Source: Flavobacteriaceae bacterium
GTDB taxonomy: Bacteria; Bacteroidota; Bacteroidia; Flavobacteriales; Flavobacteriaceae
NCBI GenBank assembly: GCA_018608735.1
Contig: JABAYZ010000177.1
Coordinates: 1-10,251, forward strand
Direction: 5' to 3'
Length of the DNA: 10,251 nucleotides
Below the pieces are notes generated by a model. That model ran no database searches. It was not told where the DNA came from and saw only the letters and a list, made by a program, of their open reading frames with translations. A program made the position numbers and the translations under genes. Below are positions 1-6,371 of the stretch, piece by piece; the first letter of the stretch is position 1, and every line of letters begins with the position of its first letter.

Positions 1-6
1 AAAGGA

Positions 7-69
7 GCACGCAGTGCGATTTAACGTGCCGTAGGCAATTACTGACCAACTAGTGGATATCCGTAGGGT
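7..69. repeat. Series of four short hairpins at the left edge; possible end of a dispersed repeat or structured RNA
   Basis: Four small inverted repeats follow one another. GCAC-GCA-GTGC is at 7-17, TGCC-GTA-GGCA at 27-37, CCA-ACTAG-TGG at 46-56 and ATCC-GTA-GGGT (one G-T pair) at 59-69. Three have 4-bp stems and three-base loops (GCA or GTA). GCACG (7-11) could instead pair with CGTGC (25-29), and GCAA (35-38) with TTGC (69-72). This block is richer in G and C than the AT-rich DNA after it, and I found no convincing reading frame through it. It looks like one end of an element that continues to the left of the window. Identity as a repeat family is inference, and nothing inside the window repeats it. 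From about 73 to 138 I see only AT-rich spacer. Confidence 0.4.
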
Positions 70-138
70 TGCGTTTATTTCGTTTATATATACGTCATTT
101 GTATTGAATTTAAAAACCTGTAAATCAGTGACTTGATA

Positions 139-300
139 CTATATACTAACTTCTTCAAGTTGTTTTGTATTTGCAAGAGATTTTTCCTCATAGGCGAATA
201 CACCTCTGTCGTTTACAAAACGTGTTTTCAATAAAATTTGATCTAAAACTTCGGTTAAATTGCGTATTGAAGATTTAGATTTGGGGTCATAATCACTCAA
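139..300 (-). CDS. Unrecognised small protein (53 residues), possible TTG start; could be a gene remnant
   Basis: A minus-strand frame runs from a TTG at 300 to a TAG at 139. The product begins MSDYDPKSKSSIRNL and ends QLEEVSI. The composition is protein-like: it is charged, with a probable amphipathic helix in the first half (NLTEVLDQILLKT) and another near the end (EEKSLANTKQLEEV). It has no signal peptide or membrane segment, and I do not recognise the family. An in-frame TAA lies at 318-316, so there is no upstream ATG, and TTG is the only reasonable start that keeps most of the frame. The start overlaps a promoter-like sequence. Either translation begins there on readthrough RNA from the gene to its right, or the promoter match is chance, or this is the tail of a decayed gene. 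The coding-like amino-acid sequence is the main support. Confidence 0.45.
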   Translation of the reverse strand: MSDYDPKSKSSIRNLTEVLDQILLKTRFVNDRGVFAYEEKSLANTKQLEEVSI

Positions 301-329
301 ATTTATACTATTTTTTTAGAACGAACAAA
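298..329 (-). promoter_or_regulatory. Bacteroidota-type promoter match, leftward
   Basis: On the minus strand TTTG (329-326) is followed after exactly 20 bases by TAAATTTG (305-298). This fits the Bacteroidota housekeeping sigma pattern (TTTG near -33, TAnnTTTG near -7). It lies after the stop of the secreted protein gene at 366 and would start transcripts a few bases left of 298, towards the small ORF or beyond the left edge. The -7 element overlaps the proposed TTG start of the small ORF, so both cannot be used in the simple way. This AT-rich stretch could give such a match by chance. Confidence 0.4.
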
Positions 330-365
330 AAATAAATTATTAAACTTTAAACGCTGCAGTAAATA

Positions 366-1622
366 CTATGTTTTCTTCTTTTTCTTTCGGGCGGCTGGAA
401 ATAAGACGTTGTTTAAAATCAGTCGGTAGCCCGGCGAGGTTGGATGCAAGTCCAATTCGGTTTTAGGATCCCCTACTCTATGGGTATAATCTTCGGGGTC
501 GTGGCCGCCATAAAACGTAAAAAACCCTTGCCCTTTGATGCCATGAATATACCGCGCTTCGCCATTGGATTTATTTTCTCCCAGAACTAAGACATTCGAT
601 TTTACCTGATCTCTAGAGTACGCCGTGGTTTGCCCCATAAATCCTTTCACAAGCGCCGTATGGTTTTGATTGAGCATGGTGGGAATGGGATCCCATTTTG
701 CAGAGAAATCCATAAGCGTAAAGTAATCTAATTCTTTGACAATCTTTCGGTTTTGGGTCATGTCGATACTAGAAAACTCATATACTTTGGGATCGCGTTC
801 CAAGATGAAATCTTTAAATGCAAAGGTTTTAGAATACTCTAATTGTGCTTGGTAATTGGGTGTGCTCCCATCGCCATCAAACATGGGTTCGCATATATCA
901 AGGGATTGGGCGGCCAAAGCAATGTCAAAACTATCGGTAGCACTACACATGGCAAACATAAAACCACCTCCCAAAACATACTCTCTAATTTTTTGAGCGA
1001 CGGCTAGTTTTTGTTCTGAGACCTTAGTATAGCCCAAACTCTTAGCGAGTTTTTCTGCATTTTGCTGTTGCTCAATATACCAAGCTGCATTTCTGTAGGC
1101 TCTGTAGAACTTACCATATTGCCCTGTAAAATCTTCATGATGCAGGTGTAACCAATCGTAAAGCAACAAGGCATCGTTTAAGACTTCAGTATCATATATC
1201 GTTTCGTAAGGGATTTCGGCATAGGTCAAAACCATTGTTACGGCATCGTCCCAAGGTTGTTTTCCGCTAGGAGAATAGACTGCAATTTTAGGCGCTTTTT
1301 CAAGAACTACAGCGTCCATATTTTTATTTGGACTGCTTATTTGTTGAAGTATAGCTTCTGCTTCGGTATCACTTATTAATTCATAAGACACACCTCTAAT
1401 TAAACATTCTTTTTCAATGGCTTCAATATTTGGCAGTAAAAATGAACCGCCTCTATAGTTTAAAAGCCACTTAACATTTTGTTGTTTGTTTAAAGTCCAA
1501 TAGGTAATGCCATAAGCTTTCAGATGATTTTTTTGACTCTCGGCATCCATTGGAACAAGGATGTAGGAGGCATGAGTTTGAAAGGCTATTACTAAAAACA
1601 GAATTAGGAGTAGGTGTTTCAT
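366..1622 (-). CDS. Secreted protein of the Bacteroidota 'asparagine synthetase B' annotation group; GATase1-like core, function unknown
   Basis: The 418-residue product has a signal peptide: a hydrophobic stretch at residues 4-15 and a likely cut after THA (about residue 18). The mature protein should therefore be periplasmic or exported. It starts with a conserved-looking segment (YILVPMDAESQKNHLKAYG, 20-38). A Rossmann-like strand (KIAVYSP, 112-118) and a nucleophile-elbow-like motif, GGGFMFAMC (218-226), follow. That motif resembles class-I glutamine-amidotransferase or ThuA-like folds, with Cys226 as a possible catalytic residue. A GGHDPEDY motif is at 372-379, and the C-terminus is lysine-rich. 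Relatives are, from memory, labelled asparagine synthetase B, but I see no N-terminal catalytic Cys2 and no SGGxDS PP-loop, so that activity is not supported. The gene starts 36 bases after the dnaB stop and is probably co-transcribed with it. The start is ATG at 1622, which gives the intact signal peptide. Confidence 0.75.
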   Translation of the reverse strand: MKHLLLILFLVIAFQTHASYILVPMDAESQKNHLKAYGITYWTLNKQQNVKWLLNYRGGSFLLPNIEAIEKECLIRGVSYELISDTEAEAILQQISSPNKNMDAVVLEKAPKIAVYSPSGKQPWDDAVTMVLTYAEIPYETIYDTEVLNDALLLYDWLHLHHEDFTGQYGKFYRAYRNAAWYIEQQQNAEKLAKSLGYTKVSEQKLAVAQKIREYVLGGGFMFAMCSATDSFDIALAAQSLDICEPMFDGDGSTPNYQAQLEYSKTFAFKDFILERDPKVYEFSSIDMTQNRKIVKELDYFTLMDFSAKWDPIPTMLNQNHTALVKGFMGQTTAYSRDQVKSNVLVLGENKSNGEARYIHGIKGQGFFTFYGGHDPEDYTHRVGDPKTELDLHPTSPGYRLILNNVLFPAARKKKKKT

Positions 1623-1658
1623 TTTTTAAATAGAGTCAAAAAAATTAGCTAAAATGAT

Positions 1659-3194
1659 TTAATAAGGCGTATCGTCATCCGAATTTCCAAAGGCATCACT
1701 CGGATCGACCCTAAAATCCTCTTGTTTAAAGGTATCATCATTGGCAGCAGCATTCATTTTAGAATGAAACTCGGTATCAAATGGAGAGTCAAAGTCGTCT
1801 AGGTTATCAAACTTCCCTAAGTGACCAATGAATTTTAAACGGATATTTTCCAGTCCCCCATTACGGTGTTTTGCGATGATAAATTCGGCTTGACCTTCAG
1901 AAGGTGTGTGTTGCTCGTCATCCCATTCATCAATTTTATAATATTCGGGACGGTAAATAAACGATACAATATCGGCATCTTGTTCAATGGCACCAGATTC
2001 TCTCAAATCCGATAGTAACGGGCGTTTACTTCCTCCCCTAGTTTCAACTGCCCTAGATAATTGGGAAAGGGCGATGACTGGTATACTTAATTCTTTGGCT
2101 AAGGCTTTAAGGTTTCGAGAAATCATAGAGATTTCTTGTTCACGATTTCCGCTTTTTTGAGACCCCCCAGCAGTCATTAGTTGTAAATAATCCACCACAA
2201 TAAGTTTTATACCATTTTGGGAAGCTAGTCGACGCGCTTTTGCTCTCAAATCAAAAATTGATAATGAAGGGGTGTCATCGATATATAATGGTGCTTTTTC
2301 TAATGCTTTCACTTTAACATTCAACTGCTCCCATTCGTGTTTTTCGAGGCGTCCTGTTCTTAATTTTTCAGAGTTTAGTCCTGTTTCAGAGGAAATTAAA
2401 CGGGTTATTAATTGAACTGATGACATCTCTAAGGAGAAGAAGGCTACAGGAATATTTTGGGTCACTGCAATATTACGTGCCATGGAAAGAGTCAGAGCGG
2501 TTTTACCCATACCTGGACGCGCAGCAATGATAATCAAATCACTTTCTTGCCAGCCAGAAGTGAGTTTATCTAGTTTATCAAAGCCTGATGGCACTCCCGA
2601 AAGGCCTTCTTTGTTAGATATTTCTTCAATTTTTTTCTTGGCTTGAAACACTAAGTCTTGAGCTGTTTCAGTCGATTTTTTGATATTACCTTGGGTGACT
2701 TCATAAAGTCGCGATTCGGCCTTGTCTAATAAATCAAATACATCTTTAGTTTCATCAAAGGCTTCTTCTATAATTTCATTAGAAATCTTGATTAAACTCC
2801 GTTGGATGAATTTCTGTAATATGATTCGTGCATGAAACTCAATATGTGCCGATGAAGAGACTTTTTGAGTCAATGAAATAAGGTAAAAATCTCCGCCTAC
2901 TAAGTCCAATTTTGAGTTTTTTCGTAATTGGGTTGAAACTGTTAATAAATCTACAGGTTCACTATTTTCAAATAATTGAAGTATCGCTTCAAATATATAT
3001 TGATGAGAGTCTTTGTAAAACGCATCCATACTAAGGATATCAATGACTTCATCGACCCCTTTTTTATCAATCATCATCGCTCCTAGCACCACTGCCTCTA
3101 AATCGGTAGCCTGAGGAGGTATCTTTCCTTTCTCTAAGCTAATTAGGTTGCTTTTATCGGTTTTGTATACTTTTACTGGTTCAGGTTGTTTCAT
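1659..3194 (-). CDS. dnaB: Replicative DNA helicase DnaB
   Basis: The product (511 residues) is the ring helicase that unwinds DNA 5' to 3' at the replication fork and recruits primase. The N-terminal helical domain covers about residues 24-130 (IPPQATDLEAVVLGAMM near its start). A linker helix follows, then the RecA-like motor domain from about 195. Visible motifs are the Walker A ARPGMGKT (225-232), the glutamate in SLEMS (Glu256), the Walker B LIVVDYLQL (331-339), the sensor region ALSQLSRAVE (375-384), the conserved SDLRESGAIEQDAD (395-408) and the basic KHRNGG (442-447) that holds the arginine finger. Walker A, a frequent intein site in dnaB genes, is uninterrupted. The C-terminal tail is long and acidic (DDTFKQEDFRVDPSDAFG, then DDDTPY), which looks typical of Bacteroidota. 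The start is ATG at 3194. A terminator separates the gene from accA, so its promoter should lie within 3195-3340, but I found no strong match. Confidence 0.98.
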   Translation of the reverse strand: MKQPEPVKVYKTDKSNLISLEKGKIPPQATDLEAVVLGAMMIDKKGVDEVIDILSMDAFYKDSHQYIFEAILQLFENSEPVDLLTVSTQLRKNSKLDLVGGDFYLISLTQKVSSSAHIEFHARIILQKFIQRSLIKISNEIIEEAFDETKDVFDLLDKAESRLYEVTQGNIKKSTETAQDLVFQAKKKIEEISNKEGLSGVPSGFDKLDKLTSGWQESDLIIIAARPGMGKTALTLSMARNIAVTQNIPVAFFSLEMSSVQLITRLISSETGLNSEKLRTGRLEKHEWEQLNVKVKALEKAPLYIDDTPSLSIFDLRAKARRLASQNGIKLIVVDYLQLMTAGGSQKSGNREQEISMISRNLKALAKELSIPVIALSQLSRAVETRGGSKRPLLSDLRESGAIEQDADIVSFIYRPEYYKIDEWDDEQHTPSEGQAEFIIAKHRNGGLENIRLKFIGHLGKFDNLDDFDSPFDTEFHSKMNAAANDDTFKQEDFRVDPSDAFGNSDDDTPY

Positions 3195-3301
3195 GTATTT
3201 TTAATCGTTCTGCTGTGTGATACTATTTTAACAGGCTTGGTTAATCATTACGAAAGTACTTAAAATATGAGAATAAGAGGCTTTTAAACGGTAACGTATA
3301 C

Positions 3302-3340
3302 TCAACAATTAAACTGTTTATAAGTCCAAAATATTGTTGA
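3302..3340. repeat. Nested inverted repeats upstream of dnaB
   Basis: TCAACAAT (3302-3309) and ATTGTTGA (3333-3340) form an 8-bp perfect inverted repeat with a 23-base gap. Inside the gap lies an 11-base palindrome, TAAAC-T-GTTTA (3310-3320). They sit about 110-145 bases before the dnaB start and just past the accA terminator, where a dnaB control region is expected. They could be a protein-binding site or a leader hairpin. AT-rich DNA gives such dyads often, so functional status is only a suggestion. Confidence 0.25.
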
Positions 3341-3348
3341 TAAGCATT

Positions 3349-3382
3349 AAAAAAGTCAAGTAAATTACTTGACTTTTTTTTT
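3349..3382. terminator. Intrinsic terminator after accA, symmetric enough to work both ways
   Basis: GTCAAGTAA (3355-3363) and TTACTTGAC (3365-3373) are perfect complements. The outer 6-7 pairs would form the stem and the centre the loop. The stem is flanked by six A (3349-3354) on the left and nine T (3374-3382) on the right. For accA transcripts on the minus strand the stem is therefore followed by six U. For plus-strand transcripts it would be followed by nine U. The element starts about 20 bases after the accA stop and insulates dnaB from accA. No plus-strand gene points into it, so only the accA direction is clearly needed. Confidence 0.85.
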
Positions 3383-3401
3383 ACTAGATGAGTGTTATAT
3401 G

Positions 3402-4355
3402 TTAATCGTTGTAGACGCCCATTTGCGAGTACTTTTCCATACGTTGATCTACCAGTTCTTTTGGTGATAAGTTTTTAAATTCATTGTAAGATTTTACAAT
3501 CGCATTGGAAACCGTAGTAAATGTTTGTTGGCGATCTTTATGTGCACCACCTAAGGGTTCTTTTACAATTTCATCTACCAACTTCATGCGCTTCATATCT
3601 TTAGCTGTGAGCTTAAGTGCGTCTGCTGCCTGTTCTTTAAATTCCCAACTTCGCCATAAAATAGAAGAACAAGACTCAGGTGAAATCACAGAATACCATG
3701 TGTTTTCTAACATCAAAACTTTGTCCCCTACACCAATTCCGAGAGCACCTCCAGAAGCACCTTCACCAATAATGATGGTGATAATTGGCACTTTTAAACG
3801 GGTCATCTCAAGAATATTTCGAGCGATGGCTTCGCCTTGCCCACGTTCTTCAGCTTCTAATCCAGGATAAGCACCAGGCGTATCAATAAGAGAGACGACA
3901 GGAATGCCAAATTTTTCAGCAGATTTCATCAAGCGCAATGCTTTTCGGTAACCTTCTGGGTTGGCCATACCAAAATTTCGATATTGACGCGTTTTGGTGT
4001 TATATCCTTTTTGTTGACCTATAAACATAAAGCTTTGGTCGCCAATTTTTCCCAATCCACCAATCATCGCTTTATCATCTTTAAAATTACGATCGCCGTG
4101 AAGTTCCAAAAATGTATCGCCACAAATGGCAGTGATATAATCTAAGGTATATGGACGGTCTGGATGACGTGACAATTGTACGCGTTGCCACGGGGTCAAG
4201 TTTTTATAAATATCTTTTTTGGCAAGGTCTAGTTTTTTCTGAATCTGAACACATGTTTCAGAAACGTCTACATCACTTTCTTTTCCAATAATTTGACATT
4301 TTTGTAATTGATCTTCTAGTTCCTTAATAGGCAACTCAAACTCTAAATATTCCAT
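3402..4355 (-). CDS. accA: Acetyl-CoA carboxylase carboxyltransferase subunit alpha
   Basis: The product (317 residues, normal for the family) pairs with AccD to form the carboxyltransferase. This enzyme moves the carboxyl group from biotin on AccB to acetyl-CoA, giving malonyl-CoA for fatty-acid synthesis in the cytoplasm. An N-terminal helical segment (1-60) carries the usual LEFELPIKELEDQL start. The crotonase-fold domain follows, with HPDRPYT (64-70), ELHGDR (84-89), IGQQKG (112-117), IDTPGAYPG (157-165), the oxyanion-type GEGASGGALGIG (197-208) and ISPESC (224-229). Each is characteristic of AccA. AccD and the biotin proteins are not in this window. The start is ATG at 4355, with a TATATTTG promoter element about 35 bases upstream and no clear Shine-Dalgarno sequence. 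A strong terminator follows, so the gene is probably transcribed alone or together with readthrough from the exporter gene upstream. Confidence 0.98.
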   Translation of the reverse strand: MEYLEFELPIKELEDQLQKCQIIGKESDVDVSETCVQIQKKLDLAKKDIYKNLTPWQRVQLSRHPDRPYTLDYITAICGDTFLELHGDRNFKDDKAMIGGLGKIGDQSFMFIGQQKGYNTKTRQYRNFGMANPEGYRKALRLMKSAEKFGIPVVSLIDTPGAYPGLEAEERGQGEAIARNILEMTRLKVPIITIIIGEGASGGALGIGVGDKVLMLENTWYSVISPESCSSILWRSWEFKEQAADALKLTAKDMKRMKLVDEIVKEPLGGAHKDRQQTFTTVSNAIVKSYNEFKNLSPKELVDQRMEKYSQMGVYND

Positions 4356-4372
4356 AGAAATTCAAGATTAGT

Positions 4373-4397
4373 GTTAGTTAGTTAGTTCGCAAATATA
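4373..4397 (-). promoter_or_regulatory. accA promoter -7 element with a GTTA-repeat leader
   Basis: The minus strand carries TATATTTG (4397-4390), a full match to the Bacteroidota TAnnTTTG -7 element, 35 bases before the accA ATG. No clear TTTG is seen about 20 bases upstream, so only the -7 half is supported. Between this element and the start codon the plus strand shows GTTA three times plus GTT (4373-4387), a short tetranucleotide repeat. The repeat would lie at or just after the transcription start and could vary in copy number by slippage. Confidence 0.5.
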
Positions 4398-4419
4398 AAA
4401 CTTTAATAGATTTTAAGGG

Positions 4420-5307
4420 TTAGATTTTAGGATTATTGATGTTTTTAAACACTGCATTGAGTAGTACTGTAGAAATTATAAGTCCAGCTCCAATATAAAA
4501 TAGGGGCTGCATGGTTTCGGTTTCTGGAAATAATATAATTGCTAATACAATTCCGTATATAGGTTCTAGGTTATAGGTAAGCACCAAGGTGTACGGTGAA
4601 ATACATTTCATGACATGAATAGATGCAATAAAAGCATAGGCCGTACATATGGAAGCTAGAACAAAAAGTAAAATCCAATCCGTCCCTGTAAGTTGAAAAT
4701 AAGAGGCATCAAATCCATTCCCGGTAAGGGCTATGAAAATAGATATAAATAGGACACCGCTTATAAATTCATAGAACGAAATTACACTGGCTTTATAGTT
4801 TTTGACGAATTGTCCATTTAGTACCGCAAATAGGGTTGAGAACAATGCCGAAGAAATGCCAAGAGTAATACCAAAAATATACTTTAACTCGGTTTGTGTA
4901 ATTAGGACTACTCCTGCAATAACGATAAATCCAAATATAATCTCATACCCAATGATTTTACGTTTATAAAACAGGGGTTCAATTAAAGAGGCAAAGAAAG
5001 CTCCTGTAGAAAACATGGCCAATGTAATTGAAATATTAGAAGCTTTAATGGCTGCAAAAAAAGTAATCCAATGCAACGCAATAATAACACCTGCAATAGA
5101 AAATCTAACGATAGCTTTAAGAGGGACTTTAAGAGGTGTTTTTTTTAGCTTTATAAAGATAAACATTAGGAGTCCAGCGATGGTCATTCGATACCAAACC
5201 AAAGGAATGGCTTCCAAAGAAATGAGCTCTCCTAAAATGGCTGTAAATCCAGCAATAAGCACCAAAAAATGCAGGTGCAAATAGTTTTTGAGTTTATCGC
5301 TTTGCAT
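4420..5307 (-). CDS. DMT superfamily EamA-type transporter
   Basis: The 295-residue inner-membrane protein has about ten predicted hydrophobic helices arranged as two EamA repeats (roughly residues 10-137 and 146-287). Members of this drug/metabolite transporter superfamily often export amino acids or other small metabolites, and the substrate here cannot be read from sequence. Supporting features are the early ELISLEAIPLVWYRM segment (27-41), where a proline and arginine sit at the start of helix 2 as in many EamA proteins. LALMF-type packing around AMFSTGAFFASLIEPLF (97-113) and its second-half counterpart TYNLEPIYGIVLA (244-256) also fit, each with the typical glutamate-proline pair. The start is ATG at 5307, inside the last codons of the permease gene upstream (14-base overlap). 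The next in-frame Met is at residue 41, so this start is the only sensible one. The overlap suggests translational coupling in the tgt operon. Confidence 0.9.
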   Translation of the reverse strand: MQSDKLKNYLHLHFLVLIAGFTAILGELISLEAIPLVWYRMTIAGLLMFIFIKLKKTPLKVPLKAIVRFSIAGVIIALHWITFFAAIKASNISITLAMFSTGAFFASLIEPLFYKRKIIGYEIIFGFIVIAGVVLITQTELKYIFGITLGISSALFSTLFAVLNGQFVKNYKASVISFYEFISGVLFISIFIALTGNGFDASYFQLTGTDWILLFVLASICTAYAFIASIHVMKCISPYTLVLTYNLEPIYGIVLAIILFPETETMQPLFYIGAGLIISTVLLNAVFKNINNPKI

Positions 5308-6367
5308 TGTACAACAGATATATTGCTAGAGCTCCAAAAACAATATTTGGGAACCACACGGCTAAAAGTGGTGAAAAGTTGGACTGTTCGGCCATAACTC
5401 CAAAGACTTTATCAAAAAATACGTAGATCATAGCGATTACAATTCCAAAAGCCAAATTGACACCCATTCCTCCACGGCGTTTGATGGAGGACACTGCTAC
5501 TGCAATAATGGTGAGTATGAATACAGAAACAGGTAAACTCCATTTTTTGTATTGAACCACTCTATAGCGGTTGATATTCGAAGATCCTCGCACTTCCTCA
5601 CGAGCGATAAACGTTGTGAGTTCATTATATGTTAATGTCTCAGCCACATATTTAGGCGGGGTCAAATCTTGTAAATCAAAACTAAAAATGGTGTCTTTTT
5701 TTCGTTCAAATATAAGTTGATCTTCGTCTTCACCAATGATTCTTAAATTATAATTTGTCAAATTATATGAGCTGTCTTTTTCAACAAATCGAATTGCAGA
5801 AGCATGAATTTTATAGGCTAAAGTATTACCTTCAAAATGTTCAAGAGTGAAATTATTACCCTTTTTTGTTTTGATGTCAAAATTACTAACATAGATGTAT
5901 TCATGGTCATTAATTTGTCGGTAAATATGTTGAGACTCGGTAACTTTAGTATTTTTGAGATACTTGTACGTAAATTCATTAAATCCTTTACTTGCAACAG
6001 GTGCCCAATACATGCCTAGCATCAATGCTAAAAATGCAACAATGGAGGCACCTATTAAATAGGGACGTAAAAAGCGTGAGAACGATACACCTGAACTCAA
6101 AAAAGCGACAATTTCAGTATTGTTTGCAAGTTTGGACGTGAACCAAATCACAGATAGAAATAAAAATAGTGGAAATAAAAGTGTGGCAAAATAAATGGTG
6201 AAATCAAAATAGTAGGCAGCCACTTCCTCAAAAGGGACTTCATTTTCTAATATACGGTCAATTTTTTCAGCAAGATTCACGGTGATTCCGATTGGAATAA
6301 ACAGCAATAACATCATGAAAAATGTAAATAAATAGCGCTTTAATATGTACCAATCTAAAATTTTCAT
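5294..6367 (-). CDS. LptF/LptG family permease (LPS export ABC transporter membrane subunit)
   Basis: The product (357 residues, normal length) belongs to the YjgP/YjgQ family. These form the membrane part of the LptB2FG transporter, which pulls LPS from the inner membrane towards the outer membrane. Six membrane helices are visible, at about 12-30, 55-77, 101-121, 278-294, 302-320 and 333-353. The large part between helices 3 and 4 (about 122-272) is the expected periplasmic beta-jellyroll domain. The opening MKILDWYILKRYL and the cytoplasmic loop NNTEIVAFLSSGVSFSRFLRP (82-102), which corresponds to the coupling helix contacting LptB, are typical. I cannot say whether it acts as LptF or LptG, since Bacteroidota genomes carry more than one paralogue and the partner is not in the window. 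The gene starts with ATG 4 bases after the tgt stop and overlaps the EamA gene, so the three form one transcription unit. Confidence 0.93.
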   Translation of the reverse strand: MKILDWYILKRYLFTFFMMLLLFIPIGITVNLAEKIDRILENEVPFEEVAAYYFDFTIYFATLLFPLFLFLSVIWFTSKLANNTEIVAFLSSGVSFSRFLRPYLIGASIVAFLALMLGMYWAPVASKGFNEFTYKYLKNTKVTESQHIYRQINDHEYIYVSNFDIKTKKGNNFTLEHFEGNTLAYKIHASAIRFVEKDSSYNLTNYNLRIIGEDEDQLIFERKKDTIFSFDLQDLTPPKYVAETLTYNELTTFIAREEVRGSSNINRYRVVQYKKWSLPVSVFILTIIAVAVSSIKRRGGMGVNLAFGIVIAMIYVFFDKVFGVMAEQSNFSPLLAVWFPNIVFGALAIYLLYNAKR

Positions 6368-6371
6368 ACCT

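Noticed and set aside
1..73. tRNA or tRNA-like cloverleaf at the left edge
   Set aside because: Stem lengths (3-4 bp) and spacing do not fit a tRNA; there is no 7-bp acceptor stem or T-loop sequence.
110..130. Possible terminator after the small ORF (CTG-ATTTA-CAG then a T-run on the minus strand)
   Set aside because: The stem is only three pairs, or four with a bulge, too weak to call.
2490..2520. Intein in DnaB at the Walker A site
   Set aside because: The motif ARPGMGKT is continuous and the protein has normal length.
3195..3300. dnaB promoter (for example TACTTTCG on the minus strand)
   Set aside because: One mismatch in the -7 element and no -33 TTTG at the right distance.
3505..3870. 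121-residue plus-strand frame opposite accA
   Set aside because: It lies wholly inside the highly conserved accA coding region, its translation has no recognisable domain, and no promoter or plus-strand neighbour supports it.
5015..5284. 89-residue plus-strand frame opposite the EamA gene
   Set aside because: It is the antisense reading of a clear membrane-protein gene with no independent support.
5837..6019. 60-residue plus-strand frame opposite the LptF/G gene
   Set aside because: Antisense shadow with no family features.
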